Assembly (NCBI RefSeq): GCF_016545825.1
Contig: NC_052619.1
Span: 50,423,090 to 50,487,089 of the forward strand
Length of the DNA: 64,000 nt
Direction of reading: 5' to 3'
DNA from: Eucalyptus grandis
Lineage: Eukaryota; Streptophyta; Magnoliopsida; Myrtales; Myrtaceae
Positions within the stretch are counted from its first letter, which is position 1; every line of letters starts with the position of its first letter. Below are positions 1 to 12,033 of this stretch, one piece after another. The notes beneath the pieces were generated by a model. It was given only the letters and a program-made list of their open reading frames with translations, was not told the DNA's origin and searched no databases. Made by a program: the position numbers and the translations under genes.

Positions 1-364
1 GAACAATTCCCAAACTTTCCATTTTTCGCAGAAAGATATATTCGTTCCCATGTCCTTTGTCTTTAAGAAAATCATCAACATAGTTCAAAGGAGTATGAAT
101 TCCTTTTAAGGCACGATATAGCTGGTAAATATAAGCGGGCTTTTGAACTCTTACAGGGTCTGCATCGTCGATGATTTCTTCCTATTGTTGATGATCAACG
201 CCTTGAGGACTAGATGGAGGAGAATGACACTGCTGAGAATGTTGTGGGCTCGGTTGCTGTTCTGGAGACACTTATTCTTCAGTAAGATCGAAGTGCGTAG
301 GCCCCTCACTCATTCGCCGTGGTCCCCTGCTTGCGATTCTCGAAGACTTTCTTGAAGATGACAT
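1..364 (-). pseudogene. Extra ORF downstream of pol, element A (N-terminal part)
   Basis: This is the N-terminal part of the additional reading frame that SIRE-like Copia elements carry between pol and the 3' LTR. It aligns base for base with 13633-14000 of element B. The likely ATG is at 364, giving MSSSRKSSR, a short basic, serine-rich start. The downstream part at 1-130 encodes the conserved segment resembling the family annotated as putative plant transposon protein. The frame is broken between about 180 and 300. The function is unknown. The position matches the env-like ORF of SIRE elements, but no signal peptide or membrane segment is visible here. Confidence 0.6.
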
Positions 365-859
365 CTTTCTCAGTTTTTGAAAGATTCCTTGCTTGTCTTT
401 CCCAAGAAAAATGACAACTTTTTGAAGATTAAACAAAGAAGACAAACGGGAATGGAGGATCGATGCTTTCTAGGGTTTTTGAGAGTAAAGTGAAGAGGAA
501 TCGACAGTGCACGATCGGTTAAAAAGGAGAGATAAACGAACCGTCTCAAAGGAAATAAAAAATGCCTTTTCAAAATAACTGTCTTTTTCCGCAAAAATAG
601 CCATTTCAAAAATAGCTTCCTTTTTGAAAATGAAACGATGCAATAATTACGTCAATTAAATATAGCAACAATTTATACACAGTCTGACGATCGTACCTTT
701 TCAAGATGAGATTAAAGAGAGAAAGACTTACAGTCAGATGATCGTACCGAGACTATCTTACTGATAAAGTCTTGTATGTCTGAGTCTGAAAGTCTTTAGA
801 CTTTGATATCCTCATACCTCAAAATGTTGAGTCTGGAACGGATAGATTCAAATTGATTT
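365..859. other. Non-coding spacer between extra ORF and pol of element A
   Basis: About 500 bases with no supported reading frame. The stretch is homologous to 14001-14440 of element B, so it is an ordinary part of the element between the pol stop and the downstream ORF. Confidence 0.6.
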
Positions 860-1490
860 TTCTCCAAAGGCTTTGTGAATATATCCGCTAGTTGGTTCTT
901 TGAGTCAACAAATTGAATTGAAACATCTCCATTTTGAACATGGTCTCTAATAAAGTGATGTCGAATCTCTATATGCTTTGCTCTTGAGTGGAGAATTGGA
1001 TTTTTGGTGAGGTTGATAGCGCTGGTGTTGTCGCAATTAATCTCCGTGCATGAGTCTTCAATTTCAAAGTCTCTTAGCTGTTGTTTTATCCATAGAATTT
1101 GTGAACAGCAACTTCCAAGGGCTACATACTACGCTTACATGTTGTTGAAAGAGACACAAAGTGCTTTGTTTCCTTGAAAACCAAGACACCGTCCCCTTCC
1201 AAGCAAGCGGCAAGTTCCCGAAGTGCTCTTTCTATCAACTCGCAACCGGCCAGATCGAGTCCGAATATCCCGGAAGATTAAAGTCTCCCTTCTTAGGATA
1301 CCAAAGACCGATGCTTGATGATGAAGCAACATATTTAATGATACGTTTCGCAAAGACCTTTGAGATGGGATTCTCTAGGATCCGATTGAAACCTAGCTTG
1401 AGATGCAAACACTCAACAAAATGTCGTGTCTAGAAGCGTAAGATAAAGAAGTGAACAAATGATGCTCATGTACAGCTTTTGATCAACTTT
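860..1490 (-). pseudogene. Copia RNase H domain, element A (degraded)
   Basis: This is the C-terminal ribonuclease H portion of the polyprotein, which would remove RNA from the RNA-DNA hybrid during reverse transcription. Reading leftward it shows the DRKSTSGTC motif of Copia RNase H near 1250 and the conserved AINLTKNPILHSRAKHIEI segment near 960-1030, which continues to about 860. Several frameshifts break it, including around 1130 and 1360. The same region in element B (14440-14900) is better preserved and was used to trace it. Confidence 0.7.
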
Positions 1491-1496
1491 CTTCCA

Positions 1497-2640
1497 TTAT
1501 TCATCTTTGTCTATCTTCAAAGAACTTGACATCGGTATGTCGGTCTTTTTGCACTTTTCCAGTCCAAACCTTTTGACAAGATCATTAACATATTTTTCTT
1601 GATAAATAAAAGTTCCTTCATTCAATTGTTTTACTTGAAGACCAAGAAAGAATGTTAACTCTCCCATCATACTCATTTCAAACTCATCCTGCATAGACTT
1701 AGAAAATTTCTTGCACATATTTTCATTAGAGGATCCGAAAATAATGTCATCCACATATATTTGAACAAGTAACAAACTTTTGTTTTCCTTTTTGATAAAT
1801 AAAGTCGTATCTACTTTACCTTTGACAAAACCATTTTGTATTAAGAACTTACTTAATCTGTCGTACCAAGCTCGAGGTGCTTGCTTTAAACCATACAAAG
1901 CCTTTTCAATCGAAGACCGAGTCGGCTTCTTTGGGTCTTCAAACCTTGGTGGTTGTTCCACATAAACTTCCTCATGGATAAATCCATTTAGGAAGGCGCT
2001 TTTGACGTCCATTTGGAATAACCTGAAATTCTTATAACAAGCAAACGCAAGTAATAGTCGAATAGCTTCTAACCTTGCTACTGGTGCGTAAGTCTCATCA
2101 TAGTCTATTCCTTCTTCTTGCGTATATCCCTTGGCCACGAGTCTTGCTTTGTTTCGTACGACTTTTCCTTTCTCATTCATCTTGTTCCTGAACACCCATT
2201 TAGCTCCAATAACAGTTTTACCTTTTGGTTTGGATGTCAATTCCCAGACATCATTAATGTTGAACTATCTGAGCTCTTCTTGCATAGCTTCAATCCAGCT
2301 TTCATCAGATAAAGCTTCTTCTATGCTCTTTGGTTCAATTTCAGAAACGAGAGCCACAGCACTAGACTCTTCTCGCCTTTTGGATCTGGTGCGAATTCCT
2401 TCATTAATTTCACCGATAATAAGATCTTTGGGATGACTGGACTTATGCTTCCAGTTACTTGTTGATTTGTCTGGTTGATGATCTCTCTCTTTATTTGGAT
2501 CTTCACGAACAACCTAATGCTGGTTTTCCAGAATCTGAGATGCTTCTTGAGTTGTAAGCTTTGGAAGGTCTGGAGCAGGTTCAGACTCTTCTTGATGAGT
2601 CTAACTTGATTCATCTTGCGTTGAGTCTTGAAATTTGACA
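1497..2640 (-). pseudogene. Copia reverse transcriptase (RVT_2), element A
   Basis: The frame is open from 2240 to 1497 (about 247 codons) and covers most of the RNA-dependent DNA polymerase domain. Visible motifs in order are [32 protein letters not shown] with a catalytic Asp, the [14 protein letters not shown] block, and the YVDDI catalytic box near 1745-1760. The polymerase core therefore keeps its aspartates. Upstream, at 2241-2640, lies the acidic, repeat-poor integrase-RT linker in a shifted frame, so the polyprotein cannot be made in one piece. In an intact element this enzyme copies element RNA to cDNA in cytoplasmic particles. Confidence 0.85.
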
Positions 2641-3785
2641 TTCATTGACTCCTCCACAGACTGGCTCTTCTTGTTATAGACTCTGAAGGCTTTGCTTGAT
2701 GTAGAATATCCAAGGAAGATACCTTCATCCGATCTTTCTTCAAACTTACCAACTCGATCTTTTGCATTTTTCAATATAAAACATTTGCAACCGAATACAT
2801 GAAAGTATGAAACAATAGGCTTCTTATCTTTGAATAACTCATAAGGGGTTTTCTCTAGAATAGGTCTTAAGAAGACTCTTTCCACAACTCCATTTTGCTG
2901 AGGAGTATATGGAGAGGAGAACACATGCTTAAAGCCAGATTCATCACAAAATTTTGTAAAATCTTGATTTTCAAATTCACCTCCATGATCTGTTCTTATA
3001 CTTGAGATAACACATCATTTTTCATTTTGAACCTTTTTAGCAAATTTTTCAAAATACGAGAAGGTTTCGGACTTACTTGCAAGGAAATATACCCAAGTAA
3101 AACGGGAGTAATCGTCCACAATTACTATGCAATATTTCTTACCTCCAATACTCTGTGTTCTAGTTGGTCCGAAGAGATCCATATGCAGCAACTGCAGTAC
3201 ATGATTAGTAGAGACATGATTTATTGGCTTAAATGAATTTCTTACCTGCTTTCCCAGAATACATGGAGTGCATGGATCAGTCTTTTGATAAGGTAAGTTG
3301 GGTAGTCCTTGAACAAGCTGCTTTGATGAGATTTTGGCTAATTGTTTCATGTTGACATGACCAAGCTTTCTGTGCCATAAGCTTGCTTCGTCTTGAATTG
3401 AGATAAGACATTGCGATTCATTTGGTTTCACATCCAAAAGATAGATGTTTCCATGTCTTCGACCCATGAAAGACTGAGTAGAGTCTTTATTGATTCCAGA
3501 ACATATTCCTTCTCGAAAGAAGATCTTGAAACCAAGTATCACACAATTGACTAATCCGAGAAGATTGTAATTGAGTCCTTCCACTAAGGAAACATTACTT
3601 ATTGAGAGATTTCCAATTTTCACAGTTCCAAATCCCATAATACTTCCTTTGATGTTTCCTCCAAATGAAACTTTTCCACCATTTACTTGAGCAAGCTTTA
3701 TAAAACAATTTGAGTCTCCCGTCATGTGTCTTGAGCATCTGTTATCAAGATACCACTTTACCTTTTTCTTGAAAGTGACCTGCAT
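2601..3785 (-). pseudogene. Copia protease C-term, GAG-pre-integrase and integrase, element A
   Basis: The frame runs from 3785 to 3015, then continues in another frame to 2601. It begins with the aspartic protease active-site region. That region reads WYLDNRCSRHMTGD where the family has Asp-Ser-Gly, so the catalytic triplet is lost (DNR). The zinc-binding GAG-pre-integrase segment follows (LWHRKLGHVN, then CTPCILGK), then the integrase core with LHMDLFGP and IVDDYSRF. The last catalytic Glu region and the C-terminal FLGYSTSSKAFRVYN segment are in 2601-2924, after a stop around 3010. In a live element, integrase inserts the cDNA. Confidence 0.85.
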
Positions 3786-3789
3786 TTAA

Positions 3790-5481
3790 AAAAATCTCAA
3801 GCTTTCTTTGGTACCCAAACTTTCTTGGGTCCTTTGGTGTTAGTAACATAGCAGTATTAGCCCATATTTTCTTAAAGGTTTCCAAACCATAGGACACTCT
3901 TTTTCAAAGTGATCCTGGACTGTTGCACTTTGAACATCCGAGAGCATTTCTACCTATAGATTTTACAAAAACTTTCTTGAAATGATTTTTGTAAGCCTCT
4001 CTCGAGAGTCTTTTCTTAATTCTTTCTTTTACTTTAGGAAAATCAATCAAGGGAATTGTTTTCTGCTGTCATACCTAGACCAGACTTATTGAAGTAAGGT
4101 CTTTGAGCCGAAAGAATTTTTTCAAGTTTTTCAGACCTATTGAAAATTTCTTTGAAATATTTGATAAGTCTGTTTTTAAAAGAGCATTTTCTTTTAAAAG
4201 ATTATCTTCATTTTCTATAAGAGTGGAAACAAATCAAGTCTAGACTTTTAACTCTTTCTACTAAAACGTTTTCCTTTTGTTTTAGAGCTGAGTTTTCTTT
4301 TTTCAGTTCGGAAATTCTTTTGAGGGAAGTCTTAAGACTAAAACACAGTTCATCAATGTATTTAGAAACTTTGACAGGAATTTTAAAATTACTTGCCTCA
4401 AATTCACTGTCCGAGTCGATCCAGTCGAGTCCGATTGTGCCATCGACATAGATTGGCATATTCATTATCACTTTCTTCACACTCGTATCACTCCAGGTTT
4501 CGGCTTTGAGAGCTTTTCGAAATTTTTCAGCTTTTCCCTCTTCTTCTTCAGAAGAGGACAGTTGGGTACGATGTGTCCCTTTTTCTTACATTCAAAGCGA
4601 GACTACATCTTTGCTTGGTTCCTCATCATCAATAGACTTGGTCCGCTGTCTTTGAAAGCTTTGTTTCTTTGAGTTGAACCTTCTTCCTTTTCTATTCGGT
4701 TTTCGAATCTTCTTATCATGAGAGCAAGCTCCTCATCGTCCATATCATCTTCAGAATTTGTATCATCGAATCATCATTTGATTTTAATGCAATGGATTTC
4801 TTACCTTTTGGATCTTCATCTTCATTGATCCGTTCCACTTCATAAGATCGAAGAGTTCCAATCGCCTCGTCGACGATGAGATAGTGGCATAATTCTTTGC
4901 GTCTCTCTTATCGAAATCTTTATGTGATTCCAATCCTTGGAGAGTCCACGCAGTAGCTTGTTTACCTTCATGGGATCGAAATTGGTTGACCTTGATTTTC
5001 AAGACCATTCACGATATACGTAAAAAGACTAAACATGTCGGTTATAGATTCTCTTGGTTTCATTGAAGGCTTCGTATTGACCAAGAAGAATGTTGATTAT
5101 TGTTTCCTTCACTCGATTTGTTCCTTCATAGGTGATATGCATCTGTCCCAAACTTCTTTTCTGTAACACAAGAAGATATTCTATTATATTCGTTGGTGAC
5201 AAAGCACAATATAAGGAGTAAATTGCTTTTGCATCGAGTGCTTGTCTCTTGATTATCTCTTCCCGAGTCATTCCGCTGGTCTCAACAGTTTCTTTCCCTC
5301 TTTCGTAGACTCGATGCGGTGGTAGGAGTAATTCCTTTTCTACAACGTCCCATTCCAGAGGATCCTTTGATCGTAGGAAAGCTTTCATCTTGTTCTCCAG
5401 ATGTTGTAATCATTTCCATCAAAGTAGGGTGGTCGGTATTGCTTTGCCCTTCCATCGCCCCGGTGCTAGCATACTAGCCAT
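3790..5481 (-). pseudogene. Copia gag (UBN2-type), element A, broken
   Basis: This is the capsid/nucleocapsid region. The likely start is the ATG at 5481 (MASMLAPG), just downstream of the primer-binding site; element B has the same start at 19202. The main gag block lies at 5029-5388 and includes FLRSKDPLEWDVVEK and YEGTNRVKETIINILLGQYEAF, typical of UBN2-type gag. A further piece lies at 4784-5008, and a coiled-coil-like Lys/Glu-rich stretch at 4208-4480. The CCHC zinc knuckle is at 4558-4599. Several frameshifts and stops make it non-functional. Confidence 0.8.
4558..4599 (-). other. Gag CCHC zinc knuckle, first Cys lost (element A)
   Basis: On the minus strand the frame reads RFECKKKGHIVPNC. 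The CX2CX4HX4C nucleic-acid-binding knuckle would need Cys at the first position, but the codon here is CGC (Arg). Element B keeps this Cys and has lost the second one instead (18281-18325). Confidence 0.7.
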
Positions 5482-5529
5482 GGATCTTTTACTACGAAGT
5501 AAAACACTTCAAATAAAGTAAGTACATGT

Positions 5530-5541
5530 GCTCGATACCAA
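5530..5541 (-). promoter_or_regulatory. Primer-binding site, element A
   Basis: The minus strand reads TTGGTATCGAGC directly inside the 5' LTR. It resembles the initiator-Met tRNA complement used by Copia elements (TGGTATCAGAGC) with one base missing. The same variant is found in element B. Confidence 0.75.
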
Positions 5542-5542
5542 T

Positions 5543-6454
5543 TGATATTGCTAGTATAAGTACCTAGAGGGGGTGAATAGGTATATAAAAGATTTTTCTT
5601 CGATAATTGCACAATACTAGACAGTTGATGGATTTGAGACAAACGATAATCAAAGTAAGGCGAGAGAAGAGAAAATTGAACACGCGGTTTATAGTGGTTC
5701 GGCTTATATCAAGCCTACGTCCACTCTTCTTCACCGACGGCCTATTGGCTGGATTCCACTATGAACAAAAGAGAAGTTACAGCACAGCTTTGCCTTGATT
5801 CCACAAAAGTGTAGATGTTCTACCACACCTCCTCAAGATTTCTCACAAATATAAACTCTCTTTTGTATACAAGTATTCGCTCAGAGTAATTGTCTAAACA
5901 AAAAGGAGCTTCAGACTTTGGAATTCTTCTATCGCACACACCTCAAACAACTAAGACCTTCTTCCTTATATACTCATTTATGCCATCATACCCGTTGGCA
6001 CTTTCCAAAGGAATTCCTCCAATCTACCCGTTGGACGGAATCAATTAGGAAGATTGTTCGAGCTATTAAAGGAACGTGTCGATAGCCCATCAATCATGTT
6101 CGCCCATACAATCAGGATCTCGGTTTCCATAAGTAAAACCTTCCAAGAATATTTAGGCAATCATCGAATCTTCAATTTATCGAATCAATCTCGATCAATC
6201 AAAGGATTCCGTTACGTCTTCTCCAGCCACGAGATCTTCTCCAGTTGATAAGATTAAATCCTTGACGGAACATCCGATTCGGATAACCTTTCTTCAACGG
6301 ATTAGAGACTGTCAATGAGGATAGACTTTGAGTCTTGAGTATGGCTGTCCGGGAGGTCTTCGACTTTAAATAGCAGAGTCACGCAAGCCTTCGAGACTAG
6401 ACTGATGGAAACGTTTTGTCAACTTCAAAACACTTCAAGAAGATTTCTCCAACA
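5543..6454 (-). repeat. 5' LTR of element A
   Basis: A 912-bp LTR, TG...CA at the ends (TGATATTGC at left, TCTCCAACA at right). It is homologous over its whole length to both LTRs of element B at 10592-11521 and 19261-20187. A TATATAAG promoter-like box is present on the minus strand near 5964-5975. Right of 6454 the sequence switches to the RNase H of element C. Confidence 0.9.
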
Positions 6455-6459
6455 CTTGG

Positions 6460-7860
6460 AACATATCTTACACGTAGTGACCCTGAGGAGACCTTTTCCT
6501 GAACAAAATGGAAGTCCACTTCAATATGTTTAGTGCGAGCATGTAAAACTGGGTTGGCAGTAAGAGCAATGGCTGATTTATTGTCACAAAAGAGATGTGT
6601 TGGACGAGGGAGAGAACATCCTATGTCACGAAGAACAAAACTGATCCAAGTAAGTTCGGCAGAGGTGGAAGCAAGAGCACGGTACTCGCTTCACGTAGAG
6701 GATCGATGATTTGTGGATTGCTTTTTAGCTGTCCAAGAAATGAGATAAGAGCCGAGATATGTGCGAAACCAGTTGTTGATCTTTGGTTTCGGTACATCCA
6801 GCCCACTCGCATCGAAAAACCATATAGAAGTAAGGAGCTTCGAGAATGAATGAAAATTCCGAGATTGATGGTACCTTTAACATATCGCAAAACCCTCTTG
6901 AGTTTATGAAGATCTGCAATAGTAGGTGTCTGTAATTTTTGACATAATGAATTCGTAGCATATGCAATATTAGGACGTGTTAAAGTCAGGTATTGAAGAC
7001 CGCCAACTAAGCTTCGATACTCAATAGGACTGGATAGAGGAGTAGAATCATTTTTCAAAATGATTGGTCTTACGACGAGAGGAGTTGAGATAGGTTTGGT
7101 CCAACATATGAGCTCGAGTAAGAAGATCAATAGCATATTTAGTTTGGCAAAGAAATAGATGATCGAAGTATGTTTAACTTCAATGCCAAGAAAGTAATGT
7201 AGTGGACCAAGATCTTTCATATGAAAGCTGAGGCGAGAGAATGGATGAGATTAGAAAGCAAGCGAGAGGAACTTCCGGTTAAGACAATGTCATCAACATA
7301 TAGTAGTAGAAGAATCGTATCAGTACCGGTGTGAAATACGAATAAGGATGGGTCGGTTGAGCTGCAAAAGAATCCACATTCAAGTAGGAAGTTCTGAACT
7401 TGTCAAACCAGGCTCGGGAGCTTGTTGAAGTCCATAGAGGGACTTCTTGAGGAGACAAACATGATGAGGTTTCTTGGGATCTTGAAAACCAGGAGGCTGC
7501 TCCATGTAAACTGTCTCATTAAGGGTACCATGTAAAAATGCATTTTTAACATCGAGTTGATGAATCGGCCAGTGTTTCATCATTGCAATAGAGAGAACTA
7601 TTCGAATTTTAGCATGCTTGACAACAGGACTAAAAGTCTATGTAAAGTCTATTCCTTCTTCTTGATGAAAACCTTTAGCAACTAGTCAAGCTTTCGGTCT
7701 ATCAAGACTACCATCATATGCAAGTTTTGTTTTAAACACCCACTTGTAACCAATCACATTCATTTGATTAGTTCTAGGGATTAATTCCCAAGTTCTATTC
7801 TGATAAAGTGCATCCATTTCTTCTGTCATGGCTTTATACCAGCCTTTATGTGCTAAAGCT
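6460..7860 (-). pseudogene. Copia RT and RNase H, element C (frameshifted)
   Basis: RT motifs read leftward: the [11 protein letters not shown] block with a catalytic Asp at about 7530-7570, the SLYGLQQAP block near 7430, a YVDD box at about 7285-7302, and MKDLGPLHYFLGIEVKH near 7200. RNase H follows with YVKGTINLGI near 6880 and RSTTGF near 6780. It ends with CDNKSAIALTANP and HARTKHIEVDFHFVQEK at 6460-6600, where element A cuts it. Frame changes occur near 7100, 6800 and 6620. The polyprotein is not translatable, though the catalytic motifs are still legible. Confidence 0.8.
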
Positions 7861-9755
7861 TATTTAACTGATCTTGGTTTAGTGGGTACTTCATATACAG
7901 CAAGGCATGCATACCTGGGATTAGGTTTTGTAATACCAGACTTTGATTGAGTCTGCATAGAATGACTCGAAGTTGTTGCTTGTGAGGCATGAGGAAGAAT
8001 GGCATGTTCAGATTCAACACTCATATTATCGGATGTTGATGTTTCAGATGAAGACATGTCTTGGTTCTGTACTGGTGAAGAGACTTCATCTTGTGTTGCT
8101 GTTATAGAGGTACCATGTGGTTGGGTTACATTTGATAGTGATGATGAATGATCAATATATGGTATTGTAACCTGCTGTGAAGGTTGAGAATCAGTTGTAG
8201 TGATATCTGCATTAGTCTGCAAATGTTCTGCATAAGTCTGTAAGAAAACAGGAGCTATTTCTTTGCTTCCTGATTCCATAAGTTGAGTCTCTTCTGCCCA
8301 TAACCGATAGAGTGATGTGAGTGGTGCATACTCTGTTAAACATGTCTTAGTAAAAGGGAAAGAGTTTTCATCAAATAGAACATGTCTACTAATATACACA
8401 CGACCTGTTGTAGGCACAAGACATCTGTAACATTTATGACGTTCACTGTATCCAATGAACACACATGTTAGTGATCTTGGATCAAACTTGTGCTGAGCAT
8501 AGGGTCGTAAACATGGATAACATGCACATCCAAACACCCTGAGATGATCATAACTTGGCTCTTGTTGATATAATCTTCGTGAGGTGATTTGCATCTGCAA
8601 TTTTGGTGTTGGAAGTATATTGATAATATAGTTAGCTGTTATGAATGCATCTACCCAATACTTCGGTGGAACTCTGCCATGATAAAGCATGGCAAGACCT
8701 AGTTCAACAATGTGGTGATGCTTCCTCTCAGAAATGCCATTCTATTCAGGTGTGTAAGGACAAGAGATGTGTTGTTTGATACCACAGTTCTGCAAATGAG
8801 TTTGAAACTTGTGGCTAATGAATTCTCCTCCACCATCACACCGAAATATCTTGATTTTCGACTCAAATTGATTCTCTACTTGCTTTTGAAATAGAACAAA
8901 GACATTATAAAAGTCTAACTTCAATTTCAATGGATATAACCAGCTAAACCGAGAGAAATTGTCTACAAAAAGAACATAGTATTTGAAATTCTGAAAAGAA
9001 GTAACTGGTGAAGGTCCCTAGATATCACAATGGATTTTCTGTAAGGGCATAGTAGATACAGATTCTAATGAAGGAAATGGCAAAGCTGTGGTCTTAGCAA
9101 TTTAACAACTACTACACATGTTTTGCATTCTAGTACTGCACTGAATCAGTTGTTGGTTCCGCAGGTACTTCAAGACATTCGAATTAGTGTGTGCTAATCG
9201 TTGATGCCATGTATCCTCTCCTACTGCTTTCGTGTGTCTCGGGTTAGGAATGCTTTTGTTGTAACGTGAATTCACTTGATACGAGTCCTTTAATTTTCCT
9301 CACGAGCAGCGAGTTGCGTTGGTGCAATTGTCCTTTACATAGACACCAAATTTATCAAAAACAAATAAGCATGGATAGTCATCTGTTAGTCTAGATACTG
9401 ACAGAAGATTCTTCTTTATATCAGGGACAATTAGCACATCATTTAAAGGCAATGAATTCATTTCAGTGTGTAGTAATGTGTTACCAGTATAGGTGATAGG
9501 TAAACATGATCCATCACCAATCATAATAGTGTCATAACCGGTATATCTAGAAGGATTCTGAAGTATACCAGGATCGGCCGTGATATGTGTAGTTGCACCA
9601 GTGTCTGGATACCACTCATTTCCTTTGGAGTCTTTGAGATGTATCGCTGCTAGAGCTGTTGGGATTTCCTCAGCTTGATAGGAATTATCAAAACGATACC
9701 AGCAATGTAAAGCATCATGTCCTGGTCTCTTGCAAATTTGACATTCTAATCTCAT
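7860..9755 (-). pseudogene. Copia protease and integrase, element C (broken)
   Basis: Protease: WYPDTGATTHITADPG at about 9610, where the active-site triplet is Asp-Thr-Gly. Just upstream is a CX2C...H...C knuckle (CQICKRPGHDALHC) near 9720-9755. The GAG-pre-integrase stretch at 9050-9290 is interrupted by stops. The integrase core at 8742-9010 includes FRCDGGGEF. The frame at 7860-8690 carries the integrase C-terminal region (FGCACYPCLRPY and GYSERHKCYRC) and a Ser/Thr/Gln-rich linker before RT. In a live element these process the polyprotein and insert the cDNA. Confidence 0.8.
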
Positions 9756-9776
9756 GCTGTCAGCTGATTTCTCATC

Positions 9777-10591
9777 CTATAAATCTTTGGGAAAGTTTAG
9801 ACTTGAGTTGGGATAGGATCTTGTTTCTTGATATCTTTGTGAGGAACCAGTGTAAGGGCAAAATCCTGGATTAGTAACAAAACCAGAGGGGTTGTGAAAT
9901 TGTTTAACTCTCTGACCCTCTTGTATGTAATTGATATTGTTTCGTCTGTAAATTGAACCTCTTCTAGGATATCTAAAGCCTCGACCTCTATTGTTAGGGA
10001 ATCTTCCTCTTCCAGAGCTACGGCCTCCACGACTGTTCACCCTTAAAGTTCCAAAACCAGAATTGTACTGCATAGGTTCTCTGTCAAATTCTTCCATTTG
10101 TTGAACTTCTATTTTTCTTTGACTATAATATGCCAGATTGGGATTGTATGAACTCAATGAGTACCTTTGTAACCTCTCTTCAAACCTTTCTAGCTGAGAT
10201 ATCACCTCATCATAATCTGGTTGAGGTTTTAAACAGTAGATAGTGGTTTTAAAATTTTCATACTCAGATCCTAAACCCTCCAAAACTCCAAATAGCTTTG
10301 TTATTTCATCTATAGGCTTCCTATAGCATTGAGTTGATCACAGATCGATTTATATTCTCTAAGATACACCAGAGATCGATCTCGTTTATGACAAGCTTGC
10401 GGCTTTCCTCTCAACTCAAATTCCCTAGCCACAGATTTTTGTGTAAATCTATTTAGCAAGGTTTGCCATACCTCATAAGATGTTTCTAAGCCAATGATTA
10501 GGCTCACAATGTTTTCGGAAACAGCTCCGCTTATCCAGGATGATATCAGCTGATCAGTCTTTGTCCAATCAGTGTAATCTGGGTTTATAAC
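9777..10591 (-). pseudogene. Copia gag, C-terminal part, element C (split)
   Basis: Two frames (10591-10310 and 10283-9777) carry the capsid part (ISSWISGAVSENI and YEVWQTLLNRF) and then an Arg/Gly-rich nucleocapsid tail (SRGGRSSGRGRFPNNRGRGF). The N-terminal part of this gag is at 20188-20414, on the far side of element B. The split is precise: the five bases ATAAC occur once on each side. Confidence 0.85.
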
Positions 10592-11521
10592 TGAGATAGC
10601 TAGTATAAGCACCTAGAGGGGGGGTGAATAGGTGCACAAATAATTTCTCGAGATACGGAAGCGATTCTAGGCAAACGATAGAAAGGAAGTTCTCTTTTGA
10701 TTAATAAAATACGATCAAAGTAAAGTAAAGAGTAAGGAAGAGAAAATTGAACACAAGGTTTATAGTGGTTCGGCTTATTCCAAGCCTACGTCCACTCTTC
10801 CGCACTGACAGCCCACCGGCTGGATTTCATTATGAACAAAAGAGAAGTTACAGCACAGCTTTTCCTTGATTCCACAGTGTAGATGTTCTACCACACTTCC
10901 TCAAGGTTTCTCACAAATATAGACTCTATTTTGTTTACAAGATTTCGCTCAACAAATGAATTGACTAAGAACAAGGAGCTTCAGACTTTGGAATTCTTCT
11001 ATCGTGCACACTCTCGAACAACTGGAACGTCTTCCTTATATACTCCTTCATGCCATCATACCCGTTGGCACTTACCAAAGGAATTCCTCCAATCTACCCG
11101 TTGGACGGAATTAATTAGGAAGATCATTCGAGCTATTAAAGGAACATGTCTATAGCCCATCAATCATGTTCGCCCATACAATCAGGATCTCGGTTTCCAT
11201 AAGTAGAACCTTCCAAGTATACTTTGCCAATCATCGGATCCTTAATCTTCGAATCAATTATGATCAAATAAAGGATTCCGTCATGTCATATCCAGCCAAG
11301 AGATCTTCTCCAGTCGATAAGGTCACATCCTTAATAAAACATCCAGTTCGGGATAGCCTTTCTTCAACGGATTAGAAAGCGTCAATGAGGATAGACTTTG
11401 AGTCTTGAGTCGGCTGTCCGGAGGTCTTCGAGACTTTAAATAGCGAGTCGCAAGCCTTCGAGACTAGATCGATGGAAACGTTTTGTCAACTTCAAAACAC
11501 TTCAAGAGGATTTATCCAACA
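10592..11521 (-). repeat. 3' LTR of element B
   Basis: 930 bp, beginning TGAGATAGC and ending TCCAACA on the plus strand. It pairs with 19261-20187. A TATATAAG box lies on the minus strand near 11034-11045. It is preceded by ATAAC, one half of the target duplication. Confidence 0.95.
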
Positions 11522-11537
11522 ATCTCCCCATTTTTGA
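11522..11537 (-). promoter_or_regulatory. Polypurine tract, element B
   Basis: The minus strand reads AAAAATGGGGAGAT immediately upstream of the 3' LTR. This purine run is the plus-strand primer site expected there, and it is typical in wording for SIRE-type elements. Confidence 0.75.
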
Positions 11538-12033
11538 TGGTGACAAAACTTTCTGCAGATTTGGACAACTTTGACGCAAAACATTTCTCAAACACATATG
11601 CATATCCTATAGAAATAAATAACTAAATGAATAACACTAGAATCGCAACCACAGAAAATAGGTTAGTCTAGTATGCAATAAAGCCATCCATAAGATATCA
11701 ATAGTAGTTAATAATATAAGCAATCAAATCCAAATCCCAAATTCAGTCCACATCCAGACACGCAAGTCAAGTCAAACATCAAAACAAACCAAACAAGCCA
11801 AAAGCTCGACAAATTTAAGTTCAAAGTTTTCAAATCTCGCATCTCTCCCCTTTTTGTCGCATAAAAAAGGTTGAGATGAAAATGGAGTGGAGTCAAGAAT
11901 GCTTGGGAACACGAACAAGCTGGAAATCTCCCATTGACTGAACGATGCCTTCCAACCTTTTCAAGTCTTCCTTTAGTTGTGCAACATCCTCACCCTTAGC
12001 ATTAGCCTGAATCTGAAAAGAAAGGGCTTGGAT
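11538..12033. other. Non-coding 3' leader region of element B
   Basis: About 500 bases between the extra ORF and the polypurine tract. No reading frame or motif is supported here. Confidence 0.5.

Larger units (their letters stand above)
1..6454 (-). mobile_element. Copia element A (SIRE-like), 5' part; 3' end off window
   Basis: Minus-strand Ty1/Copia retrotransposon of the same family as element B at 10592-20187. Reading leftward from the right end it holds the 5' LTR (5543-6454), primer-binding site, gag, protease, integrase, reverse transcriptase, RNase H, and the start of an extra downstream ORF that is cut by the window edge. The order protease-integrase-RT-RNase H defines Copia. The [17 protein letters not shown] run in RT and the extra ORF after pol fit the SIRE/Maximus lineage. 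All coding parts carry stops or frameshifts. The element sits inside Copia element C: the bases just right of its LTR resume the RNase H of C. Its target duplication should be CTTGG, with the other copy off the left edge. Confidence 0.9.
6455..10591 (-). mobile_element. Copia element C, middle segment (host of A and B)
   Basis: Minus-strand Copia element of a second family, Ale/Retrofit-like in its gag wording. It is split by element A on the left and element B on the right, and resumes at 20188. This segment carries the end of gag, protease, integrase, RT and RNase H. The reading frame of gag continues exactly across element B once one copy of ATAAC is removed (ETEV before, INPDYTDW after). 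The 3' end lies beyond element A, off the window. Confidence 0.9.
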
